Shown here piece after piece: positions 36,115-44,754 of a stretch of 64,000 nt of DNA. The DNA is from Engelhardtia mirabilis. GTDB lineage: Bacteria > Planctomycetota > UBA1135 > GCA-002686595. The notes beneath the pieces were generated by a model. That model worked only from the letters and a program-made list of their open reading frames with translations. It did no database searches and was not told the origin of the DNA. The stretch spans positions 3,720,001 to 3,784,000 of the forward strand of contig NZ_CP036287.1 in NCBI RefSeq assembly GCF_007748095.1, in the 5' to 3' direction. The translations under genes were made by a program, and so were the position numbers. Positions within the stretch are counted from its first letter, which is position 1; every line of letters begins with the position of its first letter.

Positions 36115-36220
36115 GCCTGTTCGGTGACGGTGGTGCCCAGGAGTGGCCCTGGATCGGTGGCCCACGTGGGTCTAACTTGTCGCTCGACGACCGACCACCT
36201 CGCCAACCGAGCACCCACCC

Positions 36221-36628
36221 ATGCCCACCGTCCCCTCGGTCCGCCGCAGCCTGCGCGCGGCCTGCCTCCTCGGCCTCGTATCCCTTTTGGGAAGCTGCTT
36301 CGTCTCGCGCTCCTATATCAACGACGGCATCTCGCCCGAGGCCGTCGCCAGCCTCGAGCCGGGAGTCAGCACGGCCGCCGAGGTGGTCGCAGCGCTCGGC
36401 GCCCCCGGTCACGTGGTGGAGCTCGGCAATCGCAGCGCCTACCAGTACGAGCACCACAAGCTGAAGCGCGCGGGCCTGTGGCTGTTGATCGTCGGCCTGT
36501 TCAACGAGGACACCCGTTCCGACCGCGTCTGGGTCTTCTTCGACGAGAACGACGTGCTCTCCCACGTCGGCGCGACCCTCTCCGCCGAGCGGGCCTCCTA
36601 CTCGCTGCCCTTCCAGGATCGCGAGTGA
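36221..36628 (+). CDS. Small BamE/SmpA-like lipoprotein
   Basis: A 135-residue lipoprotein: the basic N-terminus and hydrophobic stretch run to LLGSC, with Cys26 the lipid site. SLEPGVSTAAEVVAALGAPGHV resembles the BamE/SmpA/OmlA fold motif (helix, then G-x-P at a turn), followed by a strand ending RVWVFFDENDVLSHVG. A role in outer-membrane protein assembly would fit BamE, but many unrelated lipoproteins share this fold. A TAACTT hexamer at 36173 may be its -10 element. Its stop overlaps the GTG of the next lipoprotein as GTGA. Confidence 0.68.
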   Translation: MPTVPSVRRSLRAACLLGLVSLLGSCFVSRSYINDGISPEAVASLEPGVSTAAEVVAALGAPGHVVELGNRSAYQYEHHKLKRAGLWLLIVGLFNEDTRSDRVWVFFDENDVLSHVGATLSAERASYSLPFQDRE

Positions 36629-37071
36629 GCCCCCTGCAACGCGCGGCGGCCGTGGCCCTGGCCCTGGGTCTGGCCCTGCCGACCACGGGCTGTCTGCGCC
36701 TGGCCTACCGGCGGTCGATGGTCGACGAGGCCCCCGACCCGACCAAGCTGGAGACACTGCAGGCGGGTGACAGCCTGGCGGTGTGCCTCGAGACCCTCGG
36801 GGCTCCGACCCTGATCTGGGGTCTGGGCGACGACGGGGCGGAGGGGTTCGCGGCCGTTTACGCCTCGACCCTGCGCGGCGGTTGGGGCCTCAACGCTTCG
36901 GCGCCGTTGGGCAAGAGTGCCTCTGGGTCGCTCGAGTTCCAGACCCAGAACCTCGACCTCGACGCGGTGGTCTTGTTCTTCGATCTGGACTGGGGCCTCG
37001 AGCGCTGGCGCGAGGGCAAGCTGGCGAACCTCCTGCCGGCCAACTTGAACGAGATCACGATCGACGACTGA
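36625..37071 (+). CDS. Lipoprotein of unknown function
   Basis: A 148-residue predicted lipoprotein starting with GTG at 36625, overlapping the preceding stop by GTGA. The signal is ALALGLALPTTGC, with Cys23 the lipid site. The mature part includes LQAGDSLAVCLETLGAPTLIWGLGDDG. This parallels the helix-turn motif of the previous lipoprotein (EPGVSTAAEVVAALGAPGHV), so the pair may be diverged duplicates with a BamE-like fold. The second half is strand-rich and ends EITIDD. The frame extends far upstream, but only this start yields a signal peptide. Co-transcribed with the gene before it. Confidence 0.68.
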   Translation: MSPLQRAAAVALALGLALPTTGCLRLAYRRSMVDEAPDPTKLETLQAGDSLAVCLETLGAPTLIWGLGDDGAEGFAAVYASTLRGGWGLNASAPLGKSASGSLEFQTQNLDLDAVVLFFDLDWGLERWREGKLANLLPANLNEITIDD

Positions 37072-37089
37072 TCGGCGGCGGGCTCCAGC

Positions 37090-37566
37090 TCACAGGAGGA
37101 ACCTGACCGCCAGCCAGACGGCGCCGGCCACGATCAGGATCAGCCCCACCACCAGGGGCGCCATGGCGCGGGCGTCGCTGCCCGGGACCTGGTCGGTCTC
37201 GACCCAGTTGAACATCGCGCGCACGCGCTGCTCGATCGGCTCGCCGCAGTGCGGACACTTCTTGGGCGGGACCTTCTCGGCCGCCTTGCGACTGTCGTAG
37301 CGCAGGGGCAGAACGCCGTTGCACTTCAGGCAGTAGTGGTTGCGTTCCGAGCCCCCGTCGGCGACCCCCGGCGCCTTCGAGCGATTGCGCAGGTACTCCA
37401 GGGCCTCGGTGTTGGTGCCGTCGCGCGCGCGGGCCCAGTGGCTCTCCGGAAGCTTGGCGGAGTGCCTTTCGGTCGACGACTTGGCGTCCGAATCAGCGCT
37501 CGGCCCAGCGTCGGGTCCGGAATCAGGGCGATCCTCGTCCTGCGGTGAATGGGTCGAGCTGGCCAA
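37090..37566 (-). CDS. Zinc-ribbon protein with C-terminal membrane anchor
   Basis: A 158-residue protein starting with TTG at 37566, 10 bases after the cysS stop and preceded by a GAGGA site. The first 60 residues are polar and disordered-looking. YCLKCNGVLPL and KKCPHCGEPIEQR supply two CX2C pairs, a zinc ribbon. The last 22 residues (VVGLILIVAGAVWLAVRFLL region) form a single tail anchor. This puts the ribbon on the cytoplasmic side if the anchor is C-terminal-in-membrane. No family was recognised. Cotranscription with cysS is likely from the spacing, but the function may be unrelated. Confidence 0.7.
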   Translation of the reverse strand: MASSTHSPQDEDRPDSGPDAGPSADSDAKSSTERHSAKLPESHWARARDGTNTEALEYLRNRSKAPGVADGGSERNHYCLKCNGVLPLRYDSRKAAEKVPPKKCPHCGEPIEQRVRAMFNWVETDQVPGSDARAMAPLVVGLILIVAGAVWLAVRFLL

Positions 37567-37576
37567 GATCGGGTCC

Positions 37577-39022
37577 TCAGGCCAGGTCCCAGGTGGTCCC
37601 GTCCGCGCCGTCCTTGAGCTCGATCCCCAGCTCCGCCAGGCGGTCGCGGACGCGGTCCGAAGTGGCGAAGTCGCGGCGCTCCCGGGCCTCGCCGCGCAGC
37701 TCGATCAGAAGCTCCACCAGGCCACCGACGAGTGCGTCGTCCACCTCCGCCTTCCCGGCGCCCTGCACGAGCTCCAGGTCACCGGGCTGGAACAGTCCCA
37801 GCAAGCGGCCCAGGTCCCGCAGCAGGCGCTTGGCGGCGAGGGCCTCGTCGCCACCCAGGGCGCGCGCTTCCTTGGCGATCGAGAACAGCGCTCCGACGGC
37901 CTCGCCGGTGCCGAAGTCGTTGTCCATGGCGCGCACGAAGGCATCGCGGTGGGCAGCCACCGAGGCGGGCGCGTCACGTCCGATGAGTTCATCGAGGTCG
38001 GCGGCCGCCACCGGCTCGTCCAGCAGCGGTCCGAGGTCCGCGAGCAGGCGCTGCAGGCCGGTCCGCGCGCCCTCGACGCTTGTGGGCTCGAAGTCGATCG
38101 GCCGGCGGTAGTGCCCGCGCAGGAGGAAGAAGCGCAGGGTCGGCGCACCGTAGGTCTCGCGCAGCCAGGTCGCGTTGAACTGCCGCGCGAACTCGGGTTC
38201 CGCCATGCGCGGGTCGCTCTTGGCCACCTTGCGCCCGCCGAACTGCACCAGCCCGTGGTGCATCCACAGTTGCGCGTAGGCGTCGCCGTGGGCCTCGCTC
38301 TGAGCGATCTCGTTCTCGTGGTGCGGGAACTTGAGATCGTCACCGCCGCCGTGGATGTCGAACACCGGCCCGAGCAGCTCCGACGACATGACCGAGCACT
38401 CCAGGTGCCAGCCGGGTCGACCGGCGCCCCAGGGACTCTCCCACGAGGGCTCACCGGGCTTGGCCAGCTTCCACAGCGCGAAGTCGGCCGGGTGGCGCAG
38501 GTCGCCCGGGCGTTCGACCCGCTCGCCCGACTGCATGTCGTCCAGGTGGCGACCGGAAAGCTTGCCGTAACCCTCCTGCTGGCCCACGTCGAAGTACACG
38601 CCATCGGCAGCGGCGTAGGCGCGGCCCTGGGCGATCAGGTCCTCGATGAAACGGACCATCTGGGGCACGAAGTCCGTGCAGCGGGGATGGTCGGTGATCG
38701 TCGCCACCCCCAGGGCGCGCAGGTGCTCGAAGTACTGCTCGGTGTAGCGCGAGGCGATCGAGTCCCAGGGCTCCCCCGTCTGCGCGGCGCGGCGGATGAT
38801 CTTGTCGTCGATGTCCGTGATGTTGACCACGAAGCGCACGCGGTAGCCCCGCGCGATCAGCCAGCGCGCCATGGCGTCGAACAGCACCGGCCCCATCAGG
38901 TGACCGATGTGACTGTCGTCGTAGACCGTCGGGCCACAGACGTAGAGGCGCACCTCGCCGGGCTCGAGGGTCTTGAGGGTCTGGCTGGCGCGCGTGAGCG
39001 TGTTGTGGATCTGTATCGACAT
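37577..39022 (-). CDS. cysS: Cysteinyl-tRNA synthetase
   Basis: A 481-residue class I aminoacyl-tRNA synthetase charging tRNA-Cys. RLYVCGPTVYDDSHIGH contains a zinc-ligand Cys and the HIGH motif, and NITDIDDKII is the expected N-terminal core. WHLECSVMSSELLG and the HGGGDDLKFPHHENEIAQ stretch supply the remaining zinc and substrate residues. The second class I signature, normally KMSKS, reads KVAKS (GGRKVAKSD) and is followed by an unusual sequence instead of LGN. The C-terminal helical domain is complete. ATG at 39022; a candidate -10 (TACACT) lies 28 bases upstream. The zinc-ribbon gene follows in the same direction. Confidence 0.95.
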   Translation of the reverse strand: MSIQIHNTLTRASQTLKTLEPGEVRLYVCGPTVYDDSHIGHLMGPVLFDAMARWLIARGYRVRFVVNITDIDDKIIRRAAQTGEPWDSIASRYTEQYFEHLRALGVATITDHPRCTDFVPQMVRFIEDLIAQGRAYAAADGVYFDVGQQEGYGKLSGRHLDDMQSGERVERPGDLRHPADFALWKLAKPGEPSWESPWGAGRPGWHLECSVMSSELLGPVFDIHGGGDDLKFPHHENEIAQSEAHGDAYAQLWMHHGLVQFGGRKVAKSDPRMAEPEFARQFNATWLRETYGAPTLRFFLLRGHYRRPIDFEPTSVEGARTGLQRLLADLGPLLDEPVAAADLDELIGRDAPASVAAHRDAFVRAMDNDFGTGEAVGALFSIAKEARALGGDEALAAKRLLRDLGRLLGLFQPGDLELVQGAGKAEVDDALVGGLVELLIELRGEARERRDFATSDRVRDRLAELGIELKDGADGTTWDLA

Positions 39023-39049
39023 TGTGGGCCGCCGGTGCGGTGGGCGAGG

Positions 39050-39055
39050 AGTGTA
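39050..39055 (-). promoter_or_regulatory. Candidate -10 element of cysS (TACACT)
   Basis: TACACT on the minus strand, 28 bases before the cysS ATG in the divergent region, fits the TAnnnT pattern. Confidence 0.35.
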
Positions 39056-39165
39056 GTCCGCGGTCCGGCCCCTCCCGAGCCCCGGACGCGGCCTATTCGA
39101 GCCCCGCCCCGGGAAGCTGGGCCGGCCCGGAACCGGGCCCCGGTCCCGGCGGACGTTGGACGCGG

Positions 39166-39171
39166 TACCCT
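39166..39171 (+). promoter_or_regulatory. Candidate -10 element (TACCCT)
   Basis: TACCCT lies 9 bases before the GTG at 39181, so the transcript leader would be very short. Confidence 0.35.
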
Positions 39172-39180
39172 TCGAGTCCC

Positions 39181-42100
39181 GTGCATCGCCAGCGCCTCGA
39201 TCGACTCCGCCCCCAGGGACCGCTCGCAGCGGTCTTCGTGGTCATGGCGAGCCTCGCCGTCCCGAACTCCGGTTCCGCCAGCCCGAGCGTGCCCCGTCCC
39301 ACGGCCAGCCCGACGCCGGCGCCGATCTCACCCCCGCTTCTGTCGGCCGACGGCGGCGACCACGCGCTCCAGGCCAGCCTCCCGGCGCACTTCGAGCTCA
39401 CCGCGGTGGTGACCGGCCTCGACTACCCCACCGCCCTGGCCACCGCCGACGACGGAACCCTGCTCATCGCCAGCAAGAGTGGCCTGGTCTACGCCTACCG
39501 CAACGGCACCCTCCAGGACACGACCCTGATCGACCTGAGTCTCGAGGTCCTCTCCGTCGGCGACCGCGGTCTCCTAGGACTCGCCGTCCATCCGGACTGG
39601 GTCCCCGACGGCGGCGCGACCTCGTGGGCCTACCTGTCCTACACGGCGTCGGGCGTCTTTGGCGAGGAGATCGGCCACGACGAGGACGGTCACTACTCCC
39701 ACGGCATGCTCACCCGCTATCGGGTGATCACCGGTCCGGACGAGCGCCTGGCGTTCGACCCGGCCTCGCGGCAGGTGCTGCTCGGCCTGCGCCTGCCCGA
39801 TGGCAGCGCTCCCGATGCCCTCGCGAGCTTGCACGATTCGCACTCGAGCGGCGCCCTGCGGTTCGCGCCCGACGGCACCCTCCTGCTCTCACAGGGGGAC
39901 GGCGCCCACTGGAACTTCGATGACTTCGGCTCCAACGATCCCGAGGGTTTCGACGACTTCGTGCACCCGGTCACGGGACTGCGCGGGCAACTCCCGCTGG
40001 AGCAGGACTCGGGCGCCTTCCGCGCGCGCGATCCGCGCTCGCTGGCGGGCAAGTTGCTGCGCCTCGACCCGGAAACCGGCTACGGGTTGCCCTCCAATCC
40101 CCACTGGAACGGGAACCCCGCGAGCAACCCGTCGCGGGTCTACGCCAGCGGTCTGCGCAACCCCTATCGCTTCACCCTGCGCCCGGGAACCGGTTCGAGC
40201 GATCCCGCCGACGGTGACGTCGGACAGGTCTTCATCGGCGACGTCGGTCACACGGACTTCGAAGAGCTGAACGTCGTGGTCCAGGCCGGGGTCGACTTCG
40301 GTTGGCCAGTGTTCGAGGGCACGGCGAGCAACAGCCCCTACGACGTGTTCGTGCGCCCAGGGCAGAACCCACTGGGCCTGCCCGACTCGAACAGCCCCGC
40401 GCCCGGTCCGGTGGTCGCGCCGGCCTTGACCTGGAGCCATTCATCCCTTGCGAGCTTGCAGCCCGACGGCGTGCACCTGGACCAGGCCGGCAACCCAGGC
40501 GGTGGCTTCATCGGCGCCTGCGTGATCCTGGGCGACTTCTATGTCGGTCCCGACTACCCGAGCCAGTACCAGGGCGAGCTCTTCTTCAGCGACTACGGCG
40601 CCGACTGGCTGCGCTCGGCGCGCTTCGACGCGGCCGGGAACCTGTCGCTGGTGCGCGACTTCGGCGCCGGGCTGGGCAACGTGGTGGACCTGCGCCACGA
40701 CCCATTGACCGGCGAGGTGCTGCTGCTCGAGCTGGGCTTGGCGCCCTTCCAGGGCCGCGTGCTGCGCCTGCGCTACGGCGCCAACCTGAGTCCGGTCGCC
40801 TCGCTCGCGGCCGACGTCAACAGCGGCGACAGCCCCCTCGATGTCGTCTTCGATGCCTCAGCCTCGAGCGACCCCGAGGGCGACCCGCTGAGCTTCGAGT
40901 TCGACTTCGGCGACGGCTCGCCGAAGGTCGTGCAGTCGGGCCCGACCATCGCGCACCAGTTCACCTCCGACGGCTTCTACCTGGCCTCGGTGGAAGTCTC
41001 GGACGACGGGGGCTTGGTTTCCAAGGCACAGGTCTCGATCGTTGCCGGCAGTTCCGCGCCGGTGGTCTGGATCAGCTCTCCGGCGGTCGGCAGTGCGCCC
41101 TCGGGCGACACCGCCCTGGCCCTGGTCGGCGGTGGCCAGGACCCCTCGGGCGGCGACCTGACCTTCGACTGGCGCATCGACCTCTACCACGACGACCACG
41201 TCCACCCGGCCTTCTGGACCGACAGTCAAGTCGATCCCAGCTCGACCAGCACGAGCTACGCCATCGTGCCCCACGCGGCCGACGGCGACCTCTACTACTA
41301 CCGCGTCGTGCTGACGGGAACGACCGGGTCCGGCGCCAGCGCCAGCGCCGACGTGTGGTCGATTCCGGCCGGCCAAGCCCTCGACCCGGTCGGCACCGGA
41401 GTTCCGATCAGTCGCGTGGACGAGCTCACGCCCCCACAGCCCCTCGGCCTGGGCAACGCCGATGTCGAGGTCATTCGTGACGGCGTCTCCCCGGCGGTCG
41501 GGAGCACCGAGCTGGAGTTGCAGTTCGACACCGAGCACAACGGCGACCAGGGCGACGACGATTGGATCGGCGTCTCGCTGGCTGCCGCGCCAGTGTCGCA
41601 GTCGCGCTTCGTCAGCCTGACCTTCCGCGAGGGAGCCCACAGCGCCGCCGGCGGCTGGTTCGAGGACCCAGCCGTCGAGGTGCGCGTCGGGACCGAGTGG
41701 GTCCCGGTCCAGGACCTGTCCTGCGAGCCGCCCTATCCGGGTGGCACCGATCCCGGGCCAGGCTTCGAGCAGTACGTCTTTCACTTCACGCCCACTTGGG
41801 GTGAGGCGATTCGTCTGCGCGGCAAGCCCGGCGGATCCCTCGGCTTCGTGAGTTGCAGCGAGCTGCACGCGCAGTTGCTGTCGCCCGAGGCGGCCCTGCC
41901 CCAACACCTGAACCTGGCGCAAGCGGGCACGATCATCTCGTCCCTGGACGCCCTGAGCCCGCCCCTGCCCCTCGGTTCGGGCAACCCGAATCCGGAGACG
42001 ATCCGCAACGGGACCCTCCCCGTGTCCGGCAGCACGAGCCTTCACGCCCAGTTCGACACGTCGCACAACGGCGACCAGGGACCGCTCGACTGGATCGGCT

Positions 42101-42795
42101 ACGCCTTCGATCCCCCGCGGACCCTCGAACGGGTCGTGTTCCAAGAGGGACTCGAGCAGCCGACGGGTGGCTGGCTCGACACGTTGGTGGTCGAGACTCG
42201 ACTGGACGCCGCGGCGCCTTGGACTGCGGTGCCAGGCATGACGATCGATCCGCCCTACCGCGGGGCGGGGCCGGGAACACCGAGCTACGAGTCCTGGAGC
42301 GTCGACTTCCCGCCGCTGCTCGTGCGCGAGGTACGCGTTGCCGGCCAACCGGGCGGCAGTGGCGGCTTCCTCTCGGTCGGCGAACTCGAGGCCCTCGGCC
42401 CCTGGTGGGACGCGGGCAAGTGCGGCTTCACGACCTACGGCACCGAGTTCACCTGGAACACGCTGGTCCTCGACTCGGCCACGCCGCCGCTCCTGGGCTA
42501 CCCGGGCCTGATCACTCTGAGCGGCGCGGACCCTGGCATGCCGGGTGGCCTGATGGTTGCCATCGCCCCCTTGAGCGTGCCGATCGGCCCCTTCTTCCTG
42601 TTGGTCGACCCCACGGTGTCCTTCGTCAGCCCGTTCCTGACCGACCCCGACGGCGAGCTGGATTGGATCTACGCGCTACCGAGTGACGTCGCGCTCAGTG
42701 GCGCCACGCTGTTCCTGCAGTCCGCCGTCAAGTCGCTGTTGATCCCCGGCGGATTGCGCTGGAGCCACGGGCTCGAGATGTCCATCTGCGAGTAG
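39181..42795 (+). CDS. Large secreted sugar-dehydrogenase-like/PKD multidomain protein
   Basis: A 1,204-residue exoprotein. GTG at 39181 opens a signal peptide (basic start, then LAAVFVVMASLAV). Residues about 70-535 form a six-bladed propeller like PQQ-dependent glucose/sorbosone dehydrogenases: GLLGLAVHPDW, GALRFAPDGTLLLSQGDG, RVYASGLRNPYRFTL, FGWPVFEG, DYPSQYQGELFFSDY. A PKD domain follows at about 540-620 (FDASASSDPEGDPLSFEFDFGDGS pattern), then another beta domain to about 730. Two tandem copies of a 155-residue domain follow at 743-900 and 919-1073. The last 125 residues (from CGFTTYGTEFTWN) look like a C-terminal domain of planctomycetal exoproteins. Probably binds or oxidises carbohydrate outside the cell. 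Confidence 0.82.
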   Translation: MHRQRLDRLRPQGPLAAVFVVMASLAVPNSGSASPSVPRPTASPTPAPISPPLLSADGGDHALQASLPAHFELTAVVTGLDYPTALATADDGTLLIASKSGLVYAYRNGTLQDTTLIDLSLEVLSVGDRGLLGLAVHPDWVPDGGATSWAYLSYTASGVFGEEIGHDEDGHYSHGMLTRYRVITGPDERLAFDPASRQVLLGLRLPDGSAPDALASLHDSHSSGALRFAPDGTLLLSQGDGAHWNFDDFGSNDPEGFDDFVHPVTGLRGQLPLEQDSGAFRARDPRSLAGKLLRLDPETGYGLPSNPHWNGNPASNPSRVYASGLRNPYRFTLRPGTGSSDPADGDVGQVFIGDVGHTDFEELNVVVQAGVDFGWPVFEGTASNSPYDVFVRPGQNPLGLPDSNSPAPGPVVAPALTWSHSSLASLQPDGVHLDQAGNPGGGFIGACVILGDFYVGPDYPSQYQGELFFSDYGADWLRSARFDAAGNLSLVRDFGAGLGNVVDLRHDPLTGEVLLLELGLAPFQGRVLRLRYGANLSPVASLAADVNSGDSPLDVVFDASASSDPEGDPLSFEFDFGDGSPKVVQSGPTIAHQFTSDGFYLASVEVSDDGGLVSKAQVSIVAGSSAPVVWISSPAVGSAPSGDTALALVGGGQDPSGGDLTFDWRIDLYHDDHVHPAFWTDSQVDPSSTSTSYAIVPHAADGDLYYYRVVLTGTTGSGASASADVWSIPAGQALDPVGTGVPISRVDELTPPQPLGLGNADVEVIRDGVSPAVGSTELELQFDTEHNGDQGDDDWIGVSLAAAPVSQSRFVSLTFREGAHSAAGGWFEDPAVEVRVGTEWVPVQDLSCEPPYPGGTDPGPGFEQYVFHFTPTWGEAIRLRGKPGGSLGFVSCSELHAQLLSPEAALPQHLNLAQAGTIISSLDALSPPLPLGSGNPNPETIRNGTLPVSGSTSLHAQFDTSHNGDQGPLDWIGYAFDPPRTLERVVFQEGLEQPTGGWLDTLVVETRLDAAAPWTAVPGMTIDPPYRGAGPGTPSYESWSVDFPPLLVREVRVAGQPGGSGGFLSVGELEALGPWWDAGKCGFTTYGTEFTWNTLVLDSATPPLLGYPGLITLSGADPGMPGGLMVAIAPLSVPIGPFFLLVDPTVSFVSPFLTDPDGELDWIYALPSDVALSGATLFLQSAVKSLLIPGGLRWSHGLEMSICE
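41407..42402 (+). repeat. Tandem duplication of a ~155-residue domain
   Basis: The sequence coding 41407-41880 is repeated, diverged, at 41935-42402. Matching landmarks are ISRVDELTPPQPLG with ISSLDALSPPLPLG, FDTEHNGDQG with FDTSHNGDQG, DWIGV with DWIGY, GGWFEDPAVEVR with GGWLDTLVVETR, and KPGGSLGFVS with QPGGSGGFLS. The layout recalls discoidin-type domains. Confidence 0.8.
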
Positions 42796-43058
42796 CGCGG
42801 GCGCCGACGGAACCGACGCCAGGTAGTGCGCCGCGAGCCCGATCGCGACGATCAGGCCCACCGCGCCCACGACTGCCAGGGGCAAACGCGTGACCGCGCG
42901 AGCGGGTCCGGTTCCGGGGCTGCGGAGCCGGCCGGGTCGCGCTGCGGGGGGTCGAGCGGAGGGCTGCATCGGCAAATACGCACTCGTATTGGGAAGACCG
43001 ACCGCCGCCTTCCGCATCGATCGGCGAACCGACCACCCGAGACCGACTAGCAAGCTCC

Positions 43059-43844
43059 ATGAAGATCCACGACCTGACACCGCTCGCCCTCCTGTTGGGG
43101 CCCTTGGTGGGCCTCGGCGCCGCCCAGACACCCTTCGCGGTCAACGTCACCGTGGGCCCCGACCCCGCTCCCCTCGGCTGTCCGGTCCAGATCACCTTCT
43201 CCAACGACCGGCCCGGCATCGCGGGCGTCTTCAACTGCTCCTACCGCGTGCTCGACGCCCAGGGCGGTCTGGTCTTCGACCCCACCTGCTCGCCGATCCT
43301 GTTCGACCTGGGGCCCTACGGCTGGCTGCCGTTCGAGTGGAACCAGGTGGATCAGTCGGGCTCGCCGGTTCCGCCCGGTGACTATTGGGTCGAGGCGAGC
43401 TTCGAGTCCGGCGCGACCGAGCTGCACCCGGTGACCCTGGGCGGCACCGACGCCGGGCTCGTGCTGCGCGGCACCGCGACGGTGACCCAGACCTTCACCG
43501 GCGAGAACCGACCCTTCGTGCTCTGCTCGCCCCTGGACCCCGGCCGCCCCTTCTGGTTGCTCGCGGCCCTGGGTCAGTCGCCCGGGATCGCCACCTGCGG
43601 CGGCACCCTGCCGCTGACCTTGGATCCCCTTCTGCAGGCGACGCTGGTGCCGAACTCGCTGCTGCTCGGGTCCCAGGGCAACCTCGACGGCAACGGCATG
43701 TCCATGGGCCCCAGGCTCGACCTGCCCGACGTTCCGAGCTTGGCGGGAGTTCAGTTCTCGACCGCCTTCCTGGTCCTCGACTTCCAGGCGCCGTGCGTGG
43801 TGCGGCGGGTCTCGCCTGCGCACACCATGAAGGTCCTGCCTTGA
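43059..43844 (+). CDS. Secreted protein of unknown function
   Basis: A 261-residue protein with a signal peptide (LTPLALLLGPLVGLGAAQ). The first half (PAPLGCPVQITFSNDRPGI...PPGDYWVEASFESGATE) looks like an Ig-type beta domain of the kind that packs onto surfaces. The second half (ENRPFVLCSPLDPGRPFWLLAALGQSPGI...LDLPDVPSLAGVQFSTAFLVLD) resembles a C-terminal module found in other exoproteins of this kind of organism, including the one encoded at 57748-59277 in general style. Eight Cys suggest disulfides. It follows the large dehydrogenase-like gene by 263 bases and ends one base before the convergent ATP-grasp gene. No function assigned. Confidence 0.65.
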   Translation: MKIHDLTPLALLLGPLVGLGAAQTPFAVNVTVGPDPAPLGCPVQITFSNDRPGIAGVFNCSYRVLDAQGGLVFDPTCSPILFDLGPYGWLPFEWNQVDQSGSPVPPGDYWVEASFESGATELHPVTLGGTDAGLVLRGTATVTQTFTGENRPFVLCSPLDPGRPFWLLAALGQSPGIATCGGTLPLTLDPLLQATLVPNSLLLGSQGNLDGNGMSMGPRLDLPDVPSLAGVQFSTAFLVLDFQAPCVVRRVSPAHTMKVLP

Positions 43845-43845
43845 C

Positions 43846-44754
43846 TCACTGGTCGCGCCAGGACGCCGTGCCGAGCCACCAGCCGGTGGTGTAGCGCGCA
43901 TGGAGCTCGCCCACGGCCCGCACTCGCCGACAGCCGTCCGTGTCGATCCAGCGGAAGCCGTCGACGCCCAGGGGCCCGAAGTAGCCCAGGTCCACCAGGG
44001 CCGCCGCGGCCGCGCGTAGAGCGGCGTCGAGGGCTGCGAGCTCGTCCGGCTCGAGCTCGCCCGGTCGGGCCAGTCGGGTGTGGCTCCAGGCCCCACGCGG
44101 ATCGCTGACTTGCACACAGGGCTCGCCCAGACGCAATTCTCCACTCGGCCGCAGGAGACCGTGACGCGTCCACTCCAGGGCCACCTCGACCTGGGGCTCG
44201 ATCCGCAGTTGGCGTCGCAGGTCATCTCCCTGGCCGCGCACGAAGGCGCCCTCGATCCAGCGCAGGTCCGTCGCGGCGAGGGCTTGGCGCAAGCGACGCC
44301 GGCCGCGGCCCGCACCGCCGAACTCGCGCTTGGCGAGCCACTGCGCGACGTGCGGATGGGCGCGCAGGTGGGCGTGGACCGCGGAGGGTGAGCTGGCCCA
44401 GGTCGATTCGGGCAGCGGTTCGCCCTGCGTCTCGATGCGCGAGAGGAACGAGCGCGAGTTGGCGCGCCGCAGGATCGCCATGGACGGAGCCGCGGGCGGC
44501 TCGAACCCCAGGGCCGCGAGGCTCGCCAGGGCCGACGGCGTCGGGCACCAGGCACTGGCCTCGCCCAGCCCTTCGAGCCGCGGTGGCTCGGCGCCGGGGA
44601 TCAGGGGCAGGAGCGTGGCCGGCAGGATCGCCGCCAAGTGCGCTGCCTCGACTCGGACCCGCTCGGTGACTGCGGCCGAGGGCCGATAGGACCGGGGCCG
44701 CGCCAGCTCGAGTTCCGCGTCGAGGTTCAGGAGCAGGGGGCGACGTCGATCCAC
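43846..44754 (-). CDS. ATP-grasp-like protein
   Basis: A 302-residue cytoplasmic protein with ATP-grasp features. QWLAKREFGGAGRGRRRL resembles the lysine plus Gly-rich loop. DLRWIEGAFVRGQ matches the central strand with its Glu. DLGYFGPLGVDGFRWID followed by VGELHARYTTGWW corresponds to the metal-binding Asp/Glu-Asn-Arg region, with His in place of Asn. ATP-grasp enzymes join a carboxylate to an amine or thiol. The start is taken as GTG at 44754, overlapping the DUF455 gene by 28 bases; no better start exists downstream. The two genes are therefore a unit: a ferritin-like protein with a ligase-like partner. Substrate unknown. Confidence 0.65.
   Translation of the reverse strand: MDRRRPLLLNLDAELELARPRSYRPSAAVTERVRVEAAHLAAILPATLLPLIPGAEPPRLEGLGEASAWCPTPSALASLAALGFEPPAAPSMAILRRANSRSFLSRIETQGEPLPESTWASSPSAVHAHLRAHPHVAQWLAKREFGGAGRGRRRLRQALAATDLRWIEGAFVRGQGDDLRRQLRIEPQVEVALEWTRHGLLRPSGELRLGEPCVQVSDPRGAWSHTRLARPGELEPDELAALDAALRAAAAALVDLGYFGPLGVDGFRWIDTDGCRRVRAVGELHARYTTGWWLGTASWRDQ

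Noticed and set aside
34267..36165. 632-codon minus-strand frame opposite the sulfatase-like gene
   Set aside because: Shadow frame of a real lipoprotein gene; no start signal and no recognisable domain.
42676..42969. 97-codon minus-strand frame with one membrane segment, antisense to the end of the sugar-dehydrogenase-like gene
   Set aside because: No ribosome-binding site, 120 bases antisense to a gene with clear homology, and a low-complexity basic start.
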